DNA of 64,000 bases from Golubevia sp. BC0850 (GCA_012976225.1 JAAVVG010000003.1:1054001-1118000), one strand, 5' to 3'. Positions 12,930-25,187 are shown, numbered from the stretch's first letter. The notes: generated from the sequence alone by a model not told the origin. Numbers and translations: made by a program.

Positions 12930-15900
12930 ATGCCTGAAACCTCAACATCATCATCAACAGAACCCGAACCCGAACCCGAACCCGAGCCTGAACCTGAACC
13001 TGAATCTGAACCAATTACTCCAGCCAATCCATCGATTCCACTACCGACAACTTCACAATCTGTATCTCTCTCACCAACTTCAAATTCAATTCAACATTCC
13101 GATCCAAGCATAAATCAAGCCTTCTCTTTCCCAAACACAATCACAAACACTTCTTCACCTTCACCTTCACCTTCAAATGCAAGTCCAGCCAATCCCAATC
13201 CCAATCCCAATCCCAAACCGCTACGACCAAAGAGATCGGCGATCTTCTACCCATCTTCGACTCAACAAGCCAATCTCAAACCTTTTTCAAGATCAGCTGC
13301 AAAGAGAGAAAGCGTCCAGTTGTTAGGAAGCATCGCTGGTTTACAGCATCTCTATTCTAAACAATTCCCTGGAAGGTGAGTGAGAATGTGATTTCAGTGT
13401 GGCGTTCAGAGACATAAGAGAGGCCGGGGGTTGCAGTTACTCAAGAAGTTAGCCTGAGACTTTATTGAAGAATCAGAATTTTGATATGAGGAGGAGGAGG
13501 AGGGCATGGGCTTCAGGCTTCAGAGAAGATCCTAATCTTCGATATCCGAGTGCGGGGAGGTGGGAAGACCTTTTCTCTTCTCAGAAACCACTTCTCAACA
13601 TCTGAAAGGGTAGTCTCACGAAGGAAATCCAATCAAACTGACTTTCAAAACTCTCATCTCCCTCTTTGACAGTGCCAAAAGCAGACCATCAGCTTCAGGA
13701 GCTACTCCAGCCATAGGTTTAGCAGCTGAATCTCTTCTTGAAGGTACCGGTGTCGATTCTGATCTTTCTCCTCCTTCAAGTCCAACTAGTTCCTTAGCTA
13801 ATTTAGAAGGTAGAAACCTTTATCTCGATCCAAACGGACGTAGAAGATCTCATTTGATTCCAAAAGACTTAACATCAACAGAATCAAACGAGACTACTTT
13901 TGAAGTCTTACCTCCAACTCCAGATCCTTGCATTTCGAATTTCAAGAGGAAATTACCTTATCCTGATGTTGAGAAAGCTTTGGAAGCTGATCATAGAGAA
14001 TTGAGACCTAAAGTCGTCGAAGGATTGGAGAGCTTGAGTCAGAGATGGGGAGTGGTGGAACTGATTAAAGGGGAAAGTAATGAGAAGATATTGGTTGGAA
14101 CGAAAAAGGAAAATGAGAATCACACTTTAAATGAAAATCATCTAGATTTGATTTCTCTCATGACTTTAACTTCTCATACCATTAGATTGGTAAGAACTTT
14201 TCTTTTCGCTTTACCTAGTGATAGTTTGTTAATTGGAAGTGAAGGATTGGGAAATTTGGCATCAGCTACGAATGGAAATGGGTTCAAGGTTGGAGGTTTC
14301 GGAGAAGAAGATGACAATGTTGGAGGTAGTAGTTTAGGGAATGGTAGAAGATTACCAGAAGAAATCAAAGCTAAAGATCAATTTAGAAGGCAATCTAGCT
14401 TCTCTGGATCCACCTACAAAGCAGATTTAGGGAGAAGAATTAGTTTGAACCAGAGATCTACCTCTGGTTCAACTTCAACCTCAACCTCAATCTCAGCAGG
14501 TGGAATGATTGGAAATTCAAATCCTAACCTCCCTCCAACTTCATGGTCCAAAACTTCAAATCAAAACCCTTATGAAAACAAAAGGAATTCGAATTATAAT
14601 GGTGGAGTTTTGAGTTCTTCTCCTGGGACTTTGAATCCAAGTATCCCTTCTTCTTCCACTTCAACAAGGAGTTCTGGCGGGTCTTCAACATCAACCATAG
14701 ATCCGTTGGTTCTAATTAGAACTTCAGCTTTAGAAGTTTTAGGAATGTTGAAATCTTTAGAGGAGAGTTATAGACTTCCAACAAGTTCAGGTTCTGAGGA
14801 ACCTTCTCTTTCTACTTCCAGTAGTCATTCCAGTGGTTTAATTTCCTCCACAGGATTCGAATCATTAGGTATGGAACCTATTTCTTCTCAAGACAAACCA
14901 GTTTTTTCGATTTCAAGAAGAGCTTCTAATTATTCTACTGGAGGTGAAAGTTTCATCTCTAATGATTCTAATGATTCTAAGGATCTCTTGTCGGTTGATA
15001 CAAATGTCACTTCATCTACTTCTACATCTACAAATGGAAGTGCAGGTATATCGGGACATCTTTATAAAACTGATTTGACCCTTGAGGAGTTGACAGAGGA
15101 AAGAGAAATCGTTAAGAGATATATTGAATTGATTAACTGGATTTTGGTTTCTTTGAGAAAGGGAAAGGGAGGTGAGAAGTTGGGATTGGGATTAGGGACG
15201 AGGAAAGATAGGAGAGGAGTAAGTGAAAGTGGTGTTAGAAATGAAGGTTTGGATGAGTTTGAAGGGAAGTTAAAGATTGGTGATGAGGGTCAAGGAGAGA
15301 TTGAGAAGGGAGATGAAGGAGAAAGTTTGGGTGATGATGACTTGCCCGAATGGGCTAGGAGAGGGGAGGGACATCAACTTGGTGAGTTAGTGGCTTCGAC
15401 CCTTGGTGAGAGTGGTTGGTCAGCAGTATCGAAGCGGAGGGCAGGGTAAAGAGGGTAATTTTCAAGTCAAAACTACCCTGTTCCCTTTGTTTTCTTACTT
15501 CTCTTTTCTCTAATCTATCCCCCCCCCCTCCAACCTACTTCTCTTGGTTCCAGATCGACTACACACTCTACTTTCAGAATCGCTTCCCTCCCATCTTCTT
15601 TCCCTCCTGCCATCAAAATCAGACTCTTCACTTTCAGAAGCACGTAGTTCACTAATCCCTTCGGGAGTGGTTGCAAATTCTTCTTCCTCCTCCTCCTCCT
15701 CCTCCTCTACTTCTTCTCCAATCCTTTCATTCTCTGAAACTCTCTCTTCGAAAGTCAATAGAGAAGCTCTTCTATCAAGTTTAGCAGATGGAGAACTTCT
15801 ATGTCTCTCTTATAACATCCTACTAAAAAGATCCAGAAGAGCTTGGGGTTTCATCAATGAGAAGGACATTCATTTCCTTTCCAAAGAAAGAGAAAATCAA

Positions 15901-16230
15901 GATTCAAGTAAATCTAATTGGACTTTTAGAAGATTGGAAAATTTGAGAGTTTGGATTGCAGCTCTTAGATTGAGGTATAACATCATCACTACTTCAAAAG
16001 ATCTATCTTCTGCCAATAATTACAATAAGAGATTAGGTGATCATTTGATGGACAGGAAGGCTTTTTCTCCTTCTTCTTCTACGACTTCAACACTTTCGAG
16101 ATCTGTGAATTTCGATCCCAAGGTTGTGGCTAGGAAAGAGGATGGTTGGATGGAGATGTTGGAGGGAGTGATTGGCAAGTGGATGGGTGAGGTAGAGAAA
16201 GAGCTCAGAGAGGAAGGGGGAGATGACTAG
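12930..16230 (+). CDS. Conserved-looking large fungal protein of unknown function
   Basis: I do not recognise this protein. Exons are 12930-13375, 13673-15381 (or 15405) and 15554-16230, giving about 943 residues. The N-terminus is low complexity with an EPEPEP run, Ser/Thr tracts and an NPNPNPNP run. Ordered-looking segments are LEADHRELRPKVVEGLESL with QRWGVVELIKGE (about residues 230-260), a long helix (LISLMTLTSHTIRLVRTFLF), and a C-terminal block with DGELLCLSYNILLKRSRRAW and FRRLENLRVWIAALRLRYNI. The last two vaguely recall a calponin-homology-like helical fold. Between them lie long Ser/Asn-rich, probably disordered stretches and an acidic, Gly-rich linker. A Ser run is coded by a CTC/TCC repeat near 15680-15710. 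Two in-frame donors (15382 and 15406) both keep frame, so the second exon end is ambiguous. Confidence 0.75.
12959..13005 (+). repeat. Hexanucleotide coding repeat (Glu-Pro)
   Basis: Tandem GAACCC/GAGCCT units encode an uninterrupted Glu-Pro run near the N-terminus of the unrecognised protein. A second short repeat of AATCCC units at about 13194-13217 encodes Asn-Pro. Both are likely to vary in length between strains. Confidence 0.8.
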
Positions 16231-16668
16231 AAGAAATGGAGCGGTGGGTTCCAACGCTGAGGGAACAAGCTGTGGGCTGTAAATAAATCATTTCAATCAA
16301 GTCATCGTCATAAGAACTTTCATTCCATTTTTGAAGATTTTTCATAGGTTCAGACAAATTTTCATGTTTTCCCATACTTCAATTCCATCTCAGTTCAATC
16401 TTTTCAAAAGTTGTTAATTCTTCAGCGTGACGACTGACGACTCATCTCTGTCGTTACCCTCTCTCTGGGAGGTTCAGCTCTTCTCTCTCTCCAACTAGGG
16501 GAAACAAGGATTTAACACTTTACTGTCAGAAACTTTAACGGAATATGCAGTCAACTCAGGAGCAGTGAACTGCTGGACTGGAAGATGGAGATTTATGAGA
16601 CCTTATGTCCGATTCATAAAGGCATAAGCTCTTCTCTCTTGATTCCGCTTCTACCCCAACCCTTCAAA
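16231..16668. other. Intergenic region, 3' UTR and MAPEG gene promoter
   Basis: 438 bases between two + strand genes. An upstream ATG at 16585 is in frame with the MAPEG start but adds only a non-conserved leader. No other feature seen. Confidence 0.4.
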
Positions 16669-17450
16669 ATGTCTAAACCTGAAAAAGAAACTTCTGAAAT
16701 CCCATTCTCCTTCTTCAATCTCACTCAAGGACAAGCGATCCTTGCTCCAGGACTTACCTTGGGTTACCTGTTGCCTCTCCCATTGGTTTCAAAGCTTTGC
16801 CAAAAGAATGGGCTGGTTGAAAAGACAATTCTTCCTTTAGCTTTATCTACCTTCAAGTATCTTGGATTGGGAGAAGTCAAGCAGGGTAAAATTCCAACCG
16901 CCTTGTTGTTAGGAGGTTTCGTCTCGGTGAGTTCTTTTAGCTGAAGAAGATAAAGATGGAATTGAGTTTCTAATACTCTCTTTGACTTTCAATCTTTCTA
17001 CGTTGCAACTCCTTCAGACCTATGTTCTCTCAGCAACCATCTCTATCGGAGGTCAAGCCACTGGAAAGGATGGATATCTCAACAAAGAACCCAGAGCGAG
17101 AAGGGGCTCTCTTAAAGGCTTTGGACTCAGATTGATGTCAGCGCATTTGAACATGATGGAGTTCTTTTCAGCAATCGCTGGAGTATCAGTTTTGACTCAA
17201 ATCTTGGCCCCAGACTCTTACAACAACGAGCTGGCTTTGCTCTACGTCGTCAAGTGAGTGTGTCGACGTAAAAGGATTGAGACATCGAATTGCTTTTGAT
17301 CCCCTCTTTCTGGCTCTTATCTTCCACAACAGGTCCTTTCTCTATCCTTTGGCTTACTACGTCGAAGGCCTAGATGTCTTTCGTTCGATGACTCACTTCA
17401 CTTCAGTCTCCATCGTTCTTCGCATCCTTTACAGACTCGCCTTTGCCTGA
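16669..17450 (+). CDS. MAPEG-family integral membrane protein
   Basis: Likely a small membrane protein related to microsomal glutathione S-transferase and eicosanoid-metabolism enzymes. Exons 16669-16926, 17018-17253 and 17333-17450 give 203 residues. There are about four hydrophobic segments (near LTLGYLLPLPLV, ALLLGGFVSTYVLSATISI, MMEFFSAIAGVSVLTQIL and the C-terminal SVSIVLRILYRLAFA). The motif RLMSAHLNMMEFF matches the family signature 'R...AH.N..E'. N-terminal residues before the first helix are polar and longer than in bacterial members. Start taken at 16669; an in-frame ATG at 16585 would add 28 residues. The substrate cannot be inferred. Confidence 0.82.
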
Positions 17451-17891
17451 ACGAATCCCGAGATCCTACTATTGTAATCAATTCAATCTTTTATATAAAT
17501 TCAGACTCTGAAAAAGCCCTGCTCCAAGCTTTTGAGACTTCATCAAATATCAGAGTGGCGAGCTCTGGGGGTGGACGTGTCTACATTACTGAACATCACG
17601 TTCAAGTGAGCTGTTAGCTGGTCGCCCACCAAAACTCCTCTCTCGAAGAACTTTGAACAGCTCAGCATTATTCGTTCTTTTGGAGGGATGAAGAAAGTGT
17701 GACGGAACCTTGAAATCTGCTCTGGGATCCAAATCATTCGTCAAGCTGTCTTCCAGATTTGCCTCCTATTTTCTGAATCCACTGCGGACATTATTGAGGT
17801 TTCCAATGAATCCTATGAATGACAAAACCACAAAGCATTGTTGCGATCAAATTGTGATCTGGCCTTTCCACCTTTCCCGCACCCAAACTTC
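17451..17891. other. Convergent intergenic region
   Basis: 441 bases between the 3' ends of the MAPEG and TFIIE alpha genes. It contains only AT-rich 3' UTR-like sequence; no gene was seen. Confidence 0.5.
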
Positions 17892-19648
17892 TCAAACCAC
17901 TTCTTCGAAGTCGTCCATCTCCTCTTCTTCATCGCCTGCCCCTCCTCCATTTGTCTGACTTTGATTCTGACCCTGCTGCTCCTCCTTCGCCTTCTTCGAG
18001 TTTCGATCCTCGCCTTGAACCTCTTCTGAACGTTGTCTTTTAGTCGAAGGCGCCGCTTCTTCAGCTGGTTGTGGCTGTTGCTGCTGCTTCGCATAAGAAG
18101 CATAGTCTATAACAAGATAGGGAAAGGAAGAACGAAGTAGGAAACAGATCAGCAAGAATCCATCTCGTTTCTCCTCGCATCGAAATACTCACAATCCTCA
18201 ACCCCATCCTCCTCAACCTTCTCGCCACTTTTGACTTCCATTTCACCTCTCTCCAATTTATTTCTTCTTTCCTCTTCTTTCCTACCCAACGCAGTCAATT
18301 CCCCACTGACAGTACTCTCAGTGTGCCAACTAGCCAAAACGTTCTGTTTCCTCATCTTCTCCTTTTCTTCTTCTTCTTTCCTCTTCTTTTCTGCTAAAGC
18401 TTTTGGATCGTTAGAAGACATCTCGATTCTAACCCCCGAAGATCCAGATCCAGGTAGATTCGAAGGTCCAGAATTGGAGGCGACGTCTAAATTTCCTAGA
18501 GACGAGAGTTGAGATTGATTGTTGTTGGATGCGTGACTCTTTAGAGTTAAAGCTGGAGGGGCTTCGATTCCTGGAGCTCTCCAAATCAAAGACACACTGT
18601 TTTGGGAAACCCAAAGTGCTATGTCAAAACTGTTGAGAGAGAAGGAAAGGGTTGGAGCAAGCAAGTCAGGAATTTGGAAACCTTCCTCTTTACTTTGCCT
18701 AAAGTTTTTTGAAACTTACTGAGGCAATCTAATCCCCTCGACCTCTCTCAACCCATTCCTAATCTTTTCACATTGAGTATTGAATCTCCTAACTCTATCC
18801 TTTCCTTTCCTAACTTCTTCTGCATCTTCATTATTTATCAGTTCCGTTCCACAACCTGGAGTTTCACAAATCAACAAATTAACCGACATGTCCATTAAAG
18901 TCCCAACGTCCAACGGTAAATAGGCTTTTGAACATCTAGGACAGACGTAACCTTTTTGTTCCACTCCTGATTTCAGAGCTGCTTCGATTTGTTTTCGCAT
19001 TGTCATCATCCGCCATTTGAGGACGTCTATCAAGGATCGGTAGTCGATATAGTAGTAGATACGTGGAGTCGAACGTGCGTATTGAACATCTCGAGCTTCG
19101 TTGCGTCGGAATCTTTGAAGGAGAAGGCGGGTAGGTGGGAAGAGATGGACAGAAGAGATGTCGTCAGAGATGTGAGATCAGGCTTGGTCTCCAACTAGAA
19201 GCCACTGTTGAATCTCAATATGTATAAAAATCATTTAGATGGCAGCTCAGTCGATCATCAGAAGGAAGAGATGAGGAGCAAACCAGCTGATGGACCTTGG
19301 ATCACTAGTACTAGTCGGCCATCCCTTTGGGCTCATGAGGCTATCTAGCATTACGAGATTGAGAGAAAGGAATACTCACAGAGAGATGATACCATCGTCA
19401 ACCAACCTAGTACAATGAGCGTTAATCTCCTTTGAGATTGAGCCCATTCTTCCAGCCAAAACGTCGACTGGCATGGCTTGAATTCCAACCAATTGATCTA
19501 CAATGACTATGGAAGTATCATTGTAGAAAGTTCTAACGACCAGTTGAGCCAATTTAGCGATCTTTTTCATGTCCTCTCTTGAAGAAGGTCGTAAATTATC
19601 ATCAGCTTCGTCTTTGGAGGTAGAGGCAGAGGCAGAGCTTGAGGACAT
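17892..19648 (-). CDS. TFA1: Transcription initiation factor TFIIE, alpha subunit
   Basis: Large subunit of TFIIE, needed for RNA polymerase II initiation and TFIIH recruitment. Exons (complement) 19380-19648, 18720-19112, 18193-18629 and 17892-18106 give 437 residues. The N-terminus has the winged-helix domain (LAQLVVRTFYNDTSIVIVDQ, then DVLAGRMGSISKEI), joined to PRIYYYIDYRSLIDVLKWRM. A zinc ribbon follows with CPRC and CETPGC. The C-terminal half is Lys/Glu-rich coiled coil, then a Gln-rich and acidic tail ending EEEEMDDFEEVV, matching the acidic C-terminus of the family. The first exon ends mid-codon and the phase is kept across every junction. It is divergent from eIF2 alpha, 209 bases away. 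Confidence 0.93.
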
Positions 19649-19857
19649 GACCTGCTGTGCAAGAGTCTGGCTTCAAAAGGATGGAACGATTAGACTCGGT
19701 TAAGAGCTAATTTGAATAGATTTCGGATGTCAAAGCTTAACTTCGAATGCTGAACGTTGAAGAGGTGATAGGTCTTGGGAGAGAGAGCGCTCTCTCTCCT
19801 TCCTCTTGATCCAGAACCCATCAACGCTCCTCTCTACCCTCAAAGCCAATAAGCAAG
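19649..19857. promoter_or_regulatory. Divergent promoter, TFIIE alpha / eIF2 alpha
   Basis: 209 bases separate the two start codons of a transcription factor and a translation factor gene. No TATA box was seen. A GAGAGAGAG run and a CT-rich leader precede the eIF2 alpha ATG. Confidence 0.55.
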
Positions 19858-21487
19858 ATGCGTTATTACGAGAAAGCGCTACCAGATGCAGAAGAGATAG
19901 TGATGTGTCAAGTAAGGCAGATCGCTGAAATGGGAGCCTACGTCAAGTTATTGGAATACGATGGAGCTGAAGGTATGATCTTACTATCTGAACTCTCAAG
20001 AAGGCGTATCAGATCCATTCAAAAACTTATCAGGGTTGGAAGGAACGAAGTCGTAGTCGTACTCAGAGTTGACAAGGAGAAAGGTTAGTACTCTCTAGCT
20101 TGACTTCAAGACGAGTGACTAGGAGAAGCTGGCAGGAAGAAGACAGAGAAAAGAGAGAGAGAGAGGAGTGATCGGATTCTCTTCTGAATGAAGAAGGGAA
20201 TTGATTTCATAATATAGTCATCTAGGCATTCCAGCGCTGTCTGGGACTGCAGAGGAGGTAGAGAAGCTCTTTCAAAAGGGTGGTATCTCTTTAGAATCTT
20301 CTTACTGAGATCTTCCTCTTCTCTCTTCTCTTCACTTGCCTCATTCGTCTATCTCTTATCCAGGATATATCGATCTTTCAAAACGTAGAGTTTCGCCGGA
20401 CGATGTCATCAAGTGTGAAGAAAGGTTCTCGAAGGGAAAGGCAGTTCACTCTATCTTGAGTCATGTTTCAGTCAAAATCGATCGTGATCTTAACGATCTA
20501 TATGAGATGATCGCTTGGCCGCTAGAGAGGAAGTTTGGAAACGCTTTTGATGCTTTCAAGATCGCCGTGACGTGAGTGTTCGGGAGGGGCTTCGCAAGAA
20601 GGGTCGGGAGGATCGAATTGAAGAAGGAGCTTGGGGTCAATTCTACGAAGAGGAGAGTTCAGTTCAGAACTAAAACTAACAGCTTTGATCATCTATAGAT
20701 GATCAATTCATATCGAGCCCTCAAAGTCAACGAAAAGAAGAGCACCAGAAACTCATCTCTCCATCTTACCTCCCTCGTATCACCTCTGACCCTCTTCTCA
20801 ACCCCCCTCTCTCTCTCAGCGAACCCGATTCAATCTTTGGAGAAATGAACATCCCAGATGCAGTCCTAGTGGAACTCAAAGCCAACATTGCTCGTCGTAT
20901 GACGCCTCAACCTGTTAAACTAAGAGCAGATGTTGAAGTCACTTGTTTCGGTTACGAAGGAATCGAAGCTATCAAGAAAGCTTTCAAAACTGCAGAAGAC
21001 ATTCAGACTGAAGCTGTACCAATTAGTATTAAGCTTATCGCGCCTCCTCTTTATGTCTTGGTTTCTAACACTACTGATAAAACTGGTGGATTGGAATTAC
21101 TGGAAACCGCTTTGGTTAAGATTGAAGAGAGTATTAAGGCGAGTGGAGGAGAGATTAACATCAAGATGAAGGTGAGTTGCTATTGAATTTGACGGATTAG
21201 GTTGGGGTTGAAAGGGGCTGTCAAGTAATTTTGCTGATCCCTTTTCTCTTCGACCATACTTCCTCCCCTCTTGTGACTACCAGCCTAAATCGGTTTCTGA
21301 AACAGAAGACCAAGAATTGGAGCAGCTCATGGCCCGTGTCGAGAAGGAGAACGCTGAAGTCGAAGGAGACGAGTGAGTATCGACCCTATTAGGTCCTGAG
21401 CTTCTCTTGCCTATCTACGCTCGCCACTGACGCGTGTTCTCGTCCATTACCTTTCCTATTACTCTCAGGGATTCTGGAGACGAGTAA
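19858..21487 (+). CDS. SUI2: Translation initiation factor eIF2, alpha subunit
   Basis: Alpha subunit of the initiator-tRNA carrying eIF2 complex and target of the Gcn2 stress kinase. Exons are 19858-20083, 20364-20571, 20820-21171, 21284-21372 and 21469-21487. The S1-type RNA-binding domain starts at once ([20 protein letters not shown]). The regulatory loop [16 protein letters not shown] is intact, with the phosphorylated Ser at residue 47 by this start; the numbering is lower than usual because the N-terminus is a few residues short. The helical and alpha-beta domains follow ([40 protein letters not shown]), and the C-terminus is acidic. The last coding exon is only 19 bases, ending EDSGDE. 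Confidence 0.96.
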
Positions 21488-21999
21488 AGAGAACGACTAC
21501 CAATCTGACGCTCATCATCTCATCTCGACGTTCTTCTCTCTGCCGTTCCCTTAATCCCTTTCCCCCCTCCTTTTCCCCTGTAAGATTAGATACTGATGCC
21601 TTCTTGGAGGCATCTTTTCCTCCCACCCAAAAATGCATTTCGAATCGTCGAACTCAAAAGTAGACTCGAGACTCCCCTTTTTGTTTTTGTTATTTTCAAA
21701 AATAGGTCTGAGCTGAGCTGCTGCTGCCGCATTACCATTCATCCCCGCCTGCCGTGCCTTGCAAGTTTCTACCCCGTTGCTATGGTGCACGATAGGTCAG
21801 TGAGTAAATTTGGTTCTTCGGCAGTCAAATGGTTGAAGTGCTCGAAAGCTACTTAAAGGAGCATTGGAGTTGCGACCGACTCCTTTTCCCGTCCCCTCAT
21901 CTCTTCTCAACTTTCCATTCCTCTTTTCCCGGCGGTCCAACAAATTTGGTACTTCACTTCTACAAATATCGTGTTTCATTTAAAATCAACTCAAGGGCC
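21488..21999. other. Intergenic region upstream of the His-rich GPI protein gene
   Basis: 512 bases between two + strand genes. Short open frames do not resemble known proteins. A weak TATA-like CTTAAAGG lies about 150 bases upstream of the ATG at 22000. Confidence 0.4.
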
Positions 22000-22655
22000 A
22001 TGTTCTGCTCAAAATCCTTCATTTTCTTCGTTTTCTTGGTCGTCATTTTCGTCAACTCCTCGGCAGCCGAAGCCCTCGAGTCTCGCAATATTGTAGCTGG
22101 AGAGAAGCATTCTAGGATGCACAGTGTCAAGAGATCTGTCCACTCCAGAGACTCAAAAGACCAAGCAAAGGTGGAGATGGTTGTGAGAAGAGACGACGCT
22201 TCTTCTTCGACTGCTCATTCACATTCTCACACTTCAACTCATAAGCATGGCACCAAAACGTGAGTGATAGCCCAATAACTGATTCCGCGTTTCTTTGGTG
22301 CACTCCTACCGGTCATCGTGTCCAGCCCGTCTCTCTCAACTTACCCACACTTGATCTCCCCCCTCCCCTTCTTCCCAGTTCGACCCGCAAGCACAAGTCT
22401 TCTACTGCTGGGGCAACCAGCACTATCGCCCCCAATGGATCAGCTTCTGGAGATTCTATTCCAGTAGAATCGTTCGCTAGTTCTGCCAGCTCTGTAGACT
22501 CTGCTAACTCATCCGTGGTCGCCAACGCAGCTACCTCCCCAACCACTTCGAAGAACGCTGCCAACTCAAATTTGGTTCCAAGAGCTTTCGGATCATCAGC
22601 TCTGGTCGGACTGGTTGGTGCTCTGGGTTTAGGAATGGGTCTCATGATGGTCTAA
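22000..22655 (+). CDS. Small His-rich GPI-anchored secreted protein
   Basis: Predicted extracellular surface protein of 178 residues; no family recognised. Exons are 22000-22259 and 22379-22655. A strong signal peptide (MFCSKSFIFFVFLVVIFVNS followed by SAAEA) leads into a basic segment with KHSRMHSVKRSVHSR, which resembles a Kex2-type basic processing region. Next comes a His/Ser/Thr tract, AHSHSHTSTHKHGTKT, interrupted by the intron. The second half is Ser/Ala/Asn rich and ends with FGSSALVGLVGALGLGMGL, a GPI-attachment signal. The His pairs could bind Cu, Zn or Ni, but this is inference only. Signal peptide and anchor calls are fairly firm. Confidence 0.7.
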
Positions 22656-22906
22656 CCAGGTGAACAGATCGCGGCAACTCCTTTTTTTCTCTCTCTTCTG
22701 TGTCCAATACATTTTGTCTTTAGCTCTCCCCTCTGTATTTAAGTAAAGGTCTAGACTTTAGAGCTGGTTCTTTAGAGTCTCAGATGGAAATAAATATTCT
22801 TTGTCTAGAACCTCACTAGGGATATTGTGAATAAGATGCGAGATCATGAGATTACTGACGTGGCGTTACTAGAAACAACTTAAATGAGAAGACGTGACAG
22901 CGGGAA

Positions 22907-25187
22907 CTAGTAAGGATACCTGAAACTCTTGATTTCTTTATCTGTCTGGTCAGACAATCCAATGAGAGCTGGTTCATCTTGTCCGAACTCTTCCTTCCTA
23001 TCGCGAGAGCGGTTGGCGATGAAGTGGCAGAGTGAGATTCCAGCGAGACACAACGATGAAGCGACAAACATCGCAATCAAAGTGATCTTGGCTGGAAGAT
23101 AGACTGGAGCGTCGCTTCCTCTGTAGGTCTGCCTGTGAAGAGAGAAGAGGGCGTGAAATCAAAGGGCAAAGACGGGTGGATAAGAAGAGGCCAAAGGATC
23201 AGTTTACGGAATATTCATGAGGCAATCGACGAGGATACTTTCGGTCCTAGAATGTTTCCGGTACAATAGCCTAATTGAAGGAATACATTGAAGACAATCT
23301 TTTTGGATGAGCCCCCAATCGAACTTGACAGCCAAGAGTAGTCTGAGTAGAAAGGGAAAGGAGTTCAGCTGAGGTCCCTACCTTCTCGACAACGAAAATA
23401 CCTCGAAGCTACTCACAGAACGGACTAGCTACGGGAAAGAAGTAGACTAAACAAAGGCCGGCCATCTTGGCGACGTTTGAGATCGGGCTGATGATCATGG
23501 CAGATCCAATGATCGCAATGAAGAAGCAGAAGATCCCTCCTATCCCTCTTGATTTGGTCAAGTGAACGATGTATACTCCCATTGCTACAGCTACAATCTC
23601 AGCCGCTCCCGTGCTCATTCCGATCAGGGATGTCTTCTTCTGAGAGAATCCGAATGACGAGATGATGGTCGATTGGAAGTTGGAGAGTCCACTGCAAAGA
23701 GAAATGGTCGAGATCAGTGTCCACTCGAGAGGGACGAAATCCGAGAGACTATGCAACTAACCCATTTGCGACGTTTGAAGAGCAGCTGAAAGTGAGAGAC
23801 GAAGAATGGAGAGGGAAGCCAAAGGAAAGGACCTCAGGTGAGAAGCAATGCGAAAGGGCAAAAGGATCAGATAAGGCACTCACACTCCTAGGAAGAATAG
23901 GTAGAGTCTGGGATCCAGAAGTGCTTCTTTCAGCTGATACATCTTGAATTTCTTGTCGTGTAGACCTGTCTTGTTGGACTTGACTCTGTGAAGAGCTACG
24001 AGCTTCTCTCTTGAACTCAAGCGAGAGCTTGACTCGGGGGCATTTGGCATGAAGAAGAAGACCACGAAGCCGAAAGCGATTGAGATAACTCCCAAGATAA
24101 CGAACATGACTTCCCATGTTCTTAAATCAGAGCGGGTTGGATGCTCAAGTACTGCGAAGGCGATCGCTCTGAAGGAGAAAGAGAAGATCCAATTCGGAAA
24201 GAAGTCAGTATGGAGTACGTGAGCTTTCAAAGATCTTACCGACTGATTTTTTTTGTATATCGACTCACCCTCCGATGATTCTGCAGCGATTCGCGAAGGA
24301 AAAGAAGGGGAAAGGCTTGTCAGTGAAGCTTCGACAGGGCAATCGAAACAAGTGAGGCTTACTGGGCTGTTCCATTTTGAGCAAACCAGAATCCTGTTCT
24401 AGTGACCTGCTCATTAACCCTATACCATCGACCAGTAAGTAGAATGAAACCAGGAGTCAAGGCCCCTTCGAAAACTCCTAGCAGAATCCTCAAAGCCACA
24501 AGAGACCCGTACCCGCTTGCCACTGCATGACAAGCTAGAACAGTTCCCCATAGCAAGATATTAATTGCTAGGTATTTTGAGAGCGTATACCTTTGGAGGA
24601 AGAATCCCTGTGAAGAAGTGATTTGGCGAGAAGAAAGAGAGTGAGCCTCAAATCAAGATCAGCCTTCTTGTCAAGACACTGACATGGAAAGGCGAAGAGC
24701 AGATGTATCCGACGTAGAAGAAGCTTCCAACTGTTTCAAGAGGAAGGAAATCAAAGTCAGAAACAAGGAAAGTGAAATGAGTCAGAGGTGGGACCTACGA
24801 TTTGAGTATTCAGCCGAGGTCATTCCTAAGTCCTGGACCATTCCGAGTAGTTTTCCATAGTTCAAGCTGGTCTTGTCAAGGAATTGAACTGCAGGAGAGT
24901 CCGATTTTCAGTGAAGCAGAAGCGCGAGGGGATGTGAATGAGAGGTTGCTATCAGCGTGGGAGTTCAAGTTCAACATCCTTGAAATATGCTCACGCATGA
25001 CTGAGAACATCATCAATGGCATCAGAGCCATATCAATCTTTCTGAGAACTTTCTTCTCTTCCTCTTCAGTGATAGTTTCTTCCCCCTCCATCAAGTCCTT
25101 GACTTCGGGAGCGACTGCCGTCCCGATCGGATTGCTCTCGTACTCTTTCTCTCCTAGAGACGCTTTCTCATCTGGATAGGAGCTCAT
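22907..25187 (-). CDS. Dal5-type major facilitator permease (anion:cation symporter family)
   Basis: Plasma-membrane transporter related to yeast allantoate permease, probably importing a small organic anion. Ten exons (complement of 24995-25187, 24799-24888, 24684-24730, 24363-24607, 24269-24280, 23884-24168, 23762-23785, 23417-23691, 23239-23342, 22907-23128) give 498 residues, normal for the family. Family features include KIDMALMPLMMF, a TM2 region LGMTSAEYSN, LLGVFEGALTPGFILLTGRW and WYRVNEQVTRTGFWF with AQIIGGAIAF, GFSQKKTSLIGM, LGYCTGNILGPKTYRGSDAP and a C-terminal SDQTDKEIKSFRYPY. Exon 24269-24280 is only 12 bases (coding IIGG across the junctions) and 23762-23785 only 24 bases. Both are needed to keep frame and family sequence. 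The substrate is not predictable. Confidence 0.9.

Noticed and set aside
15682-15712. CTC/TCC triplet repeat as a stand-alone repeat element
   Set aside because: It encodes a Ser run inside the third exon of the unrecognised protein and is best explained as coding low complexity.
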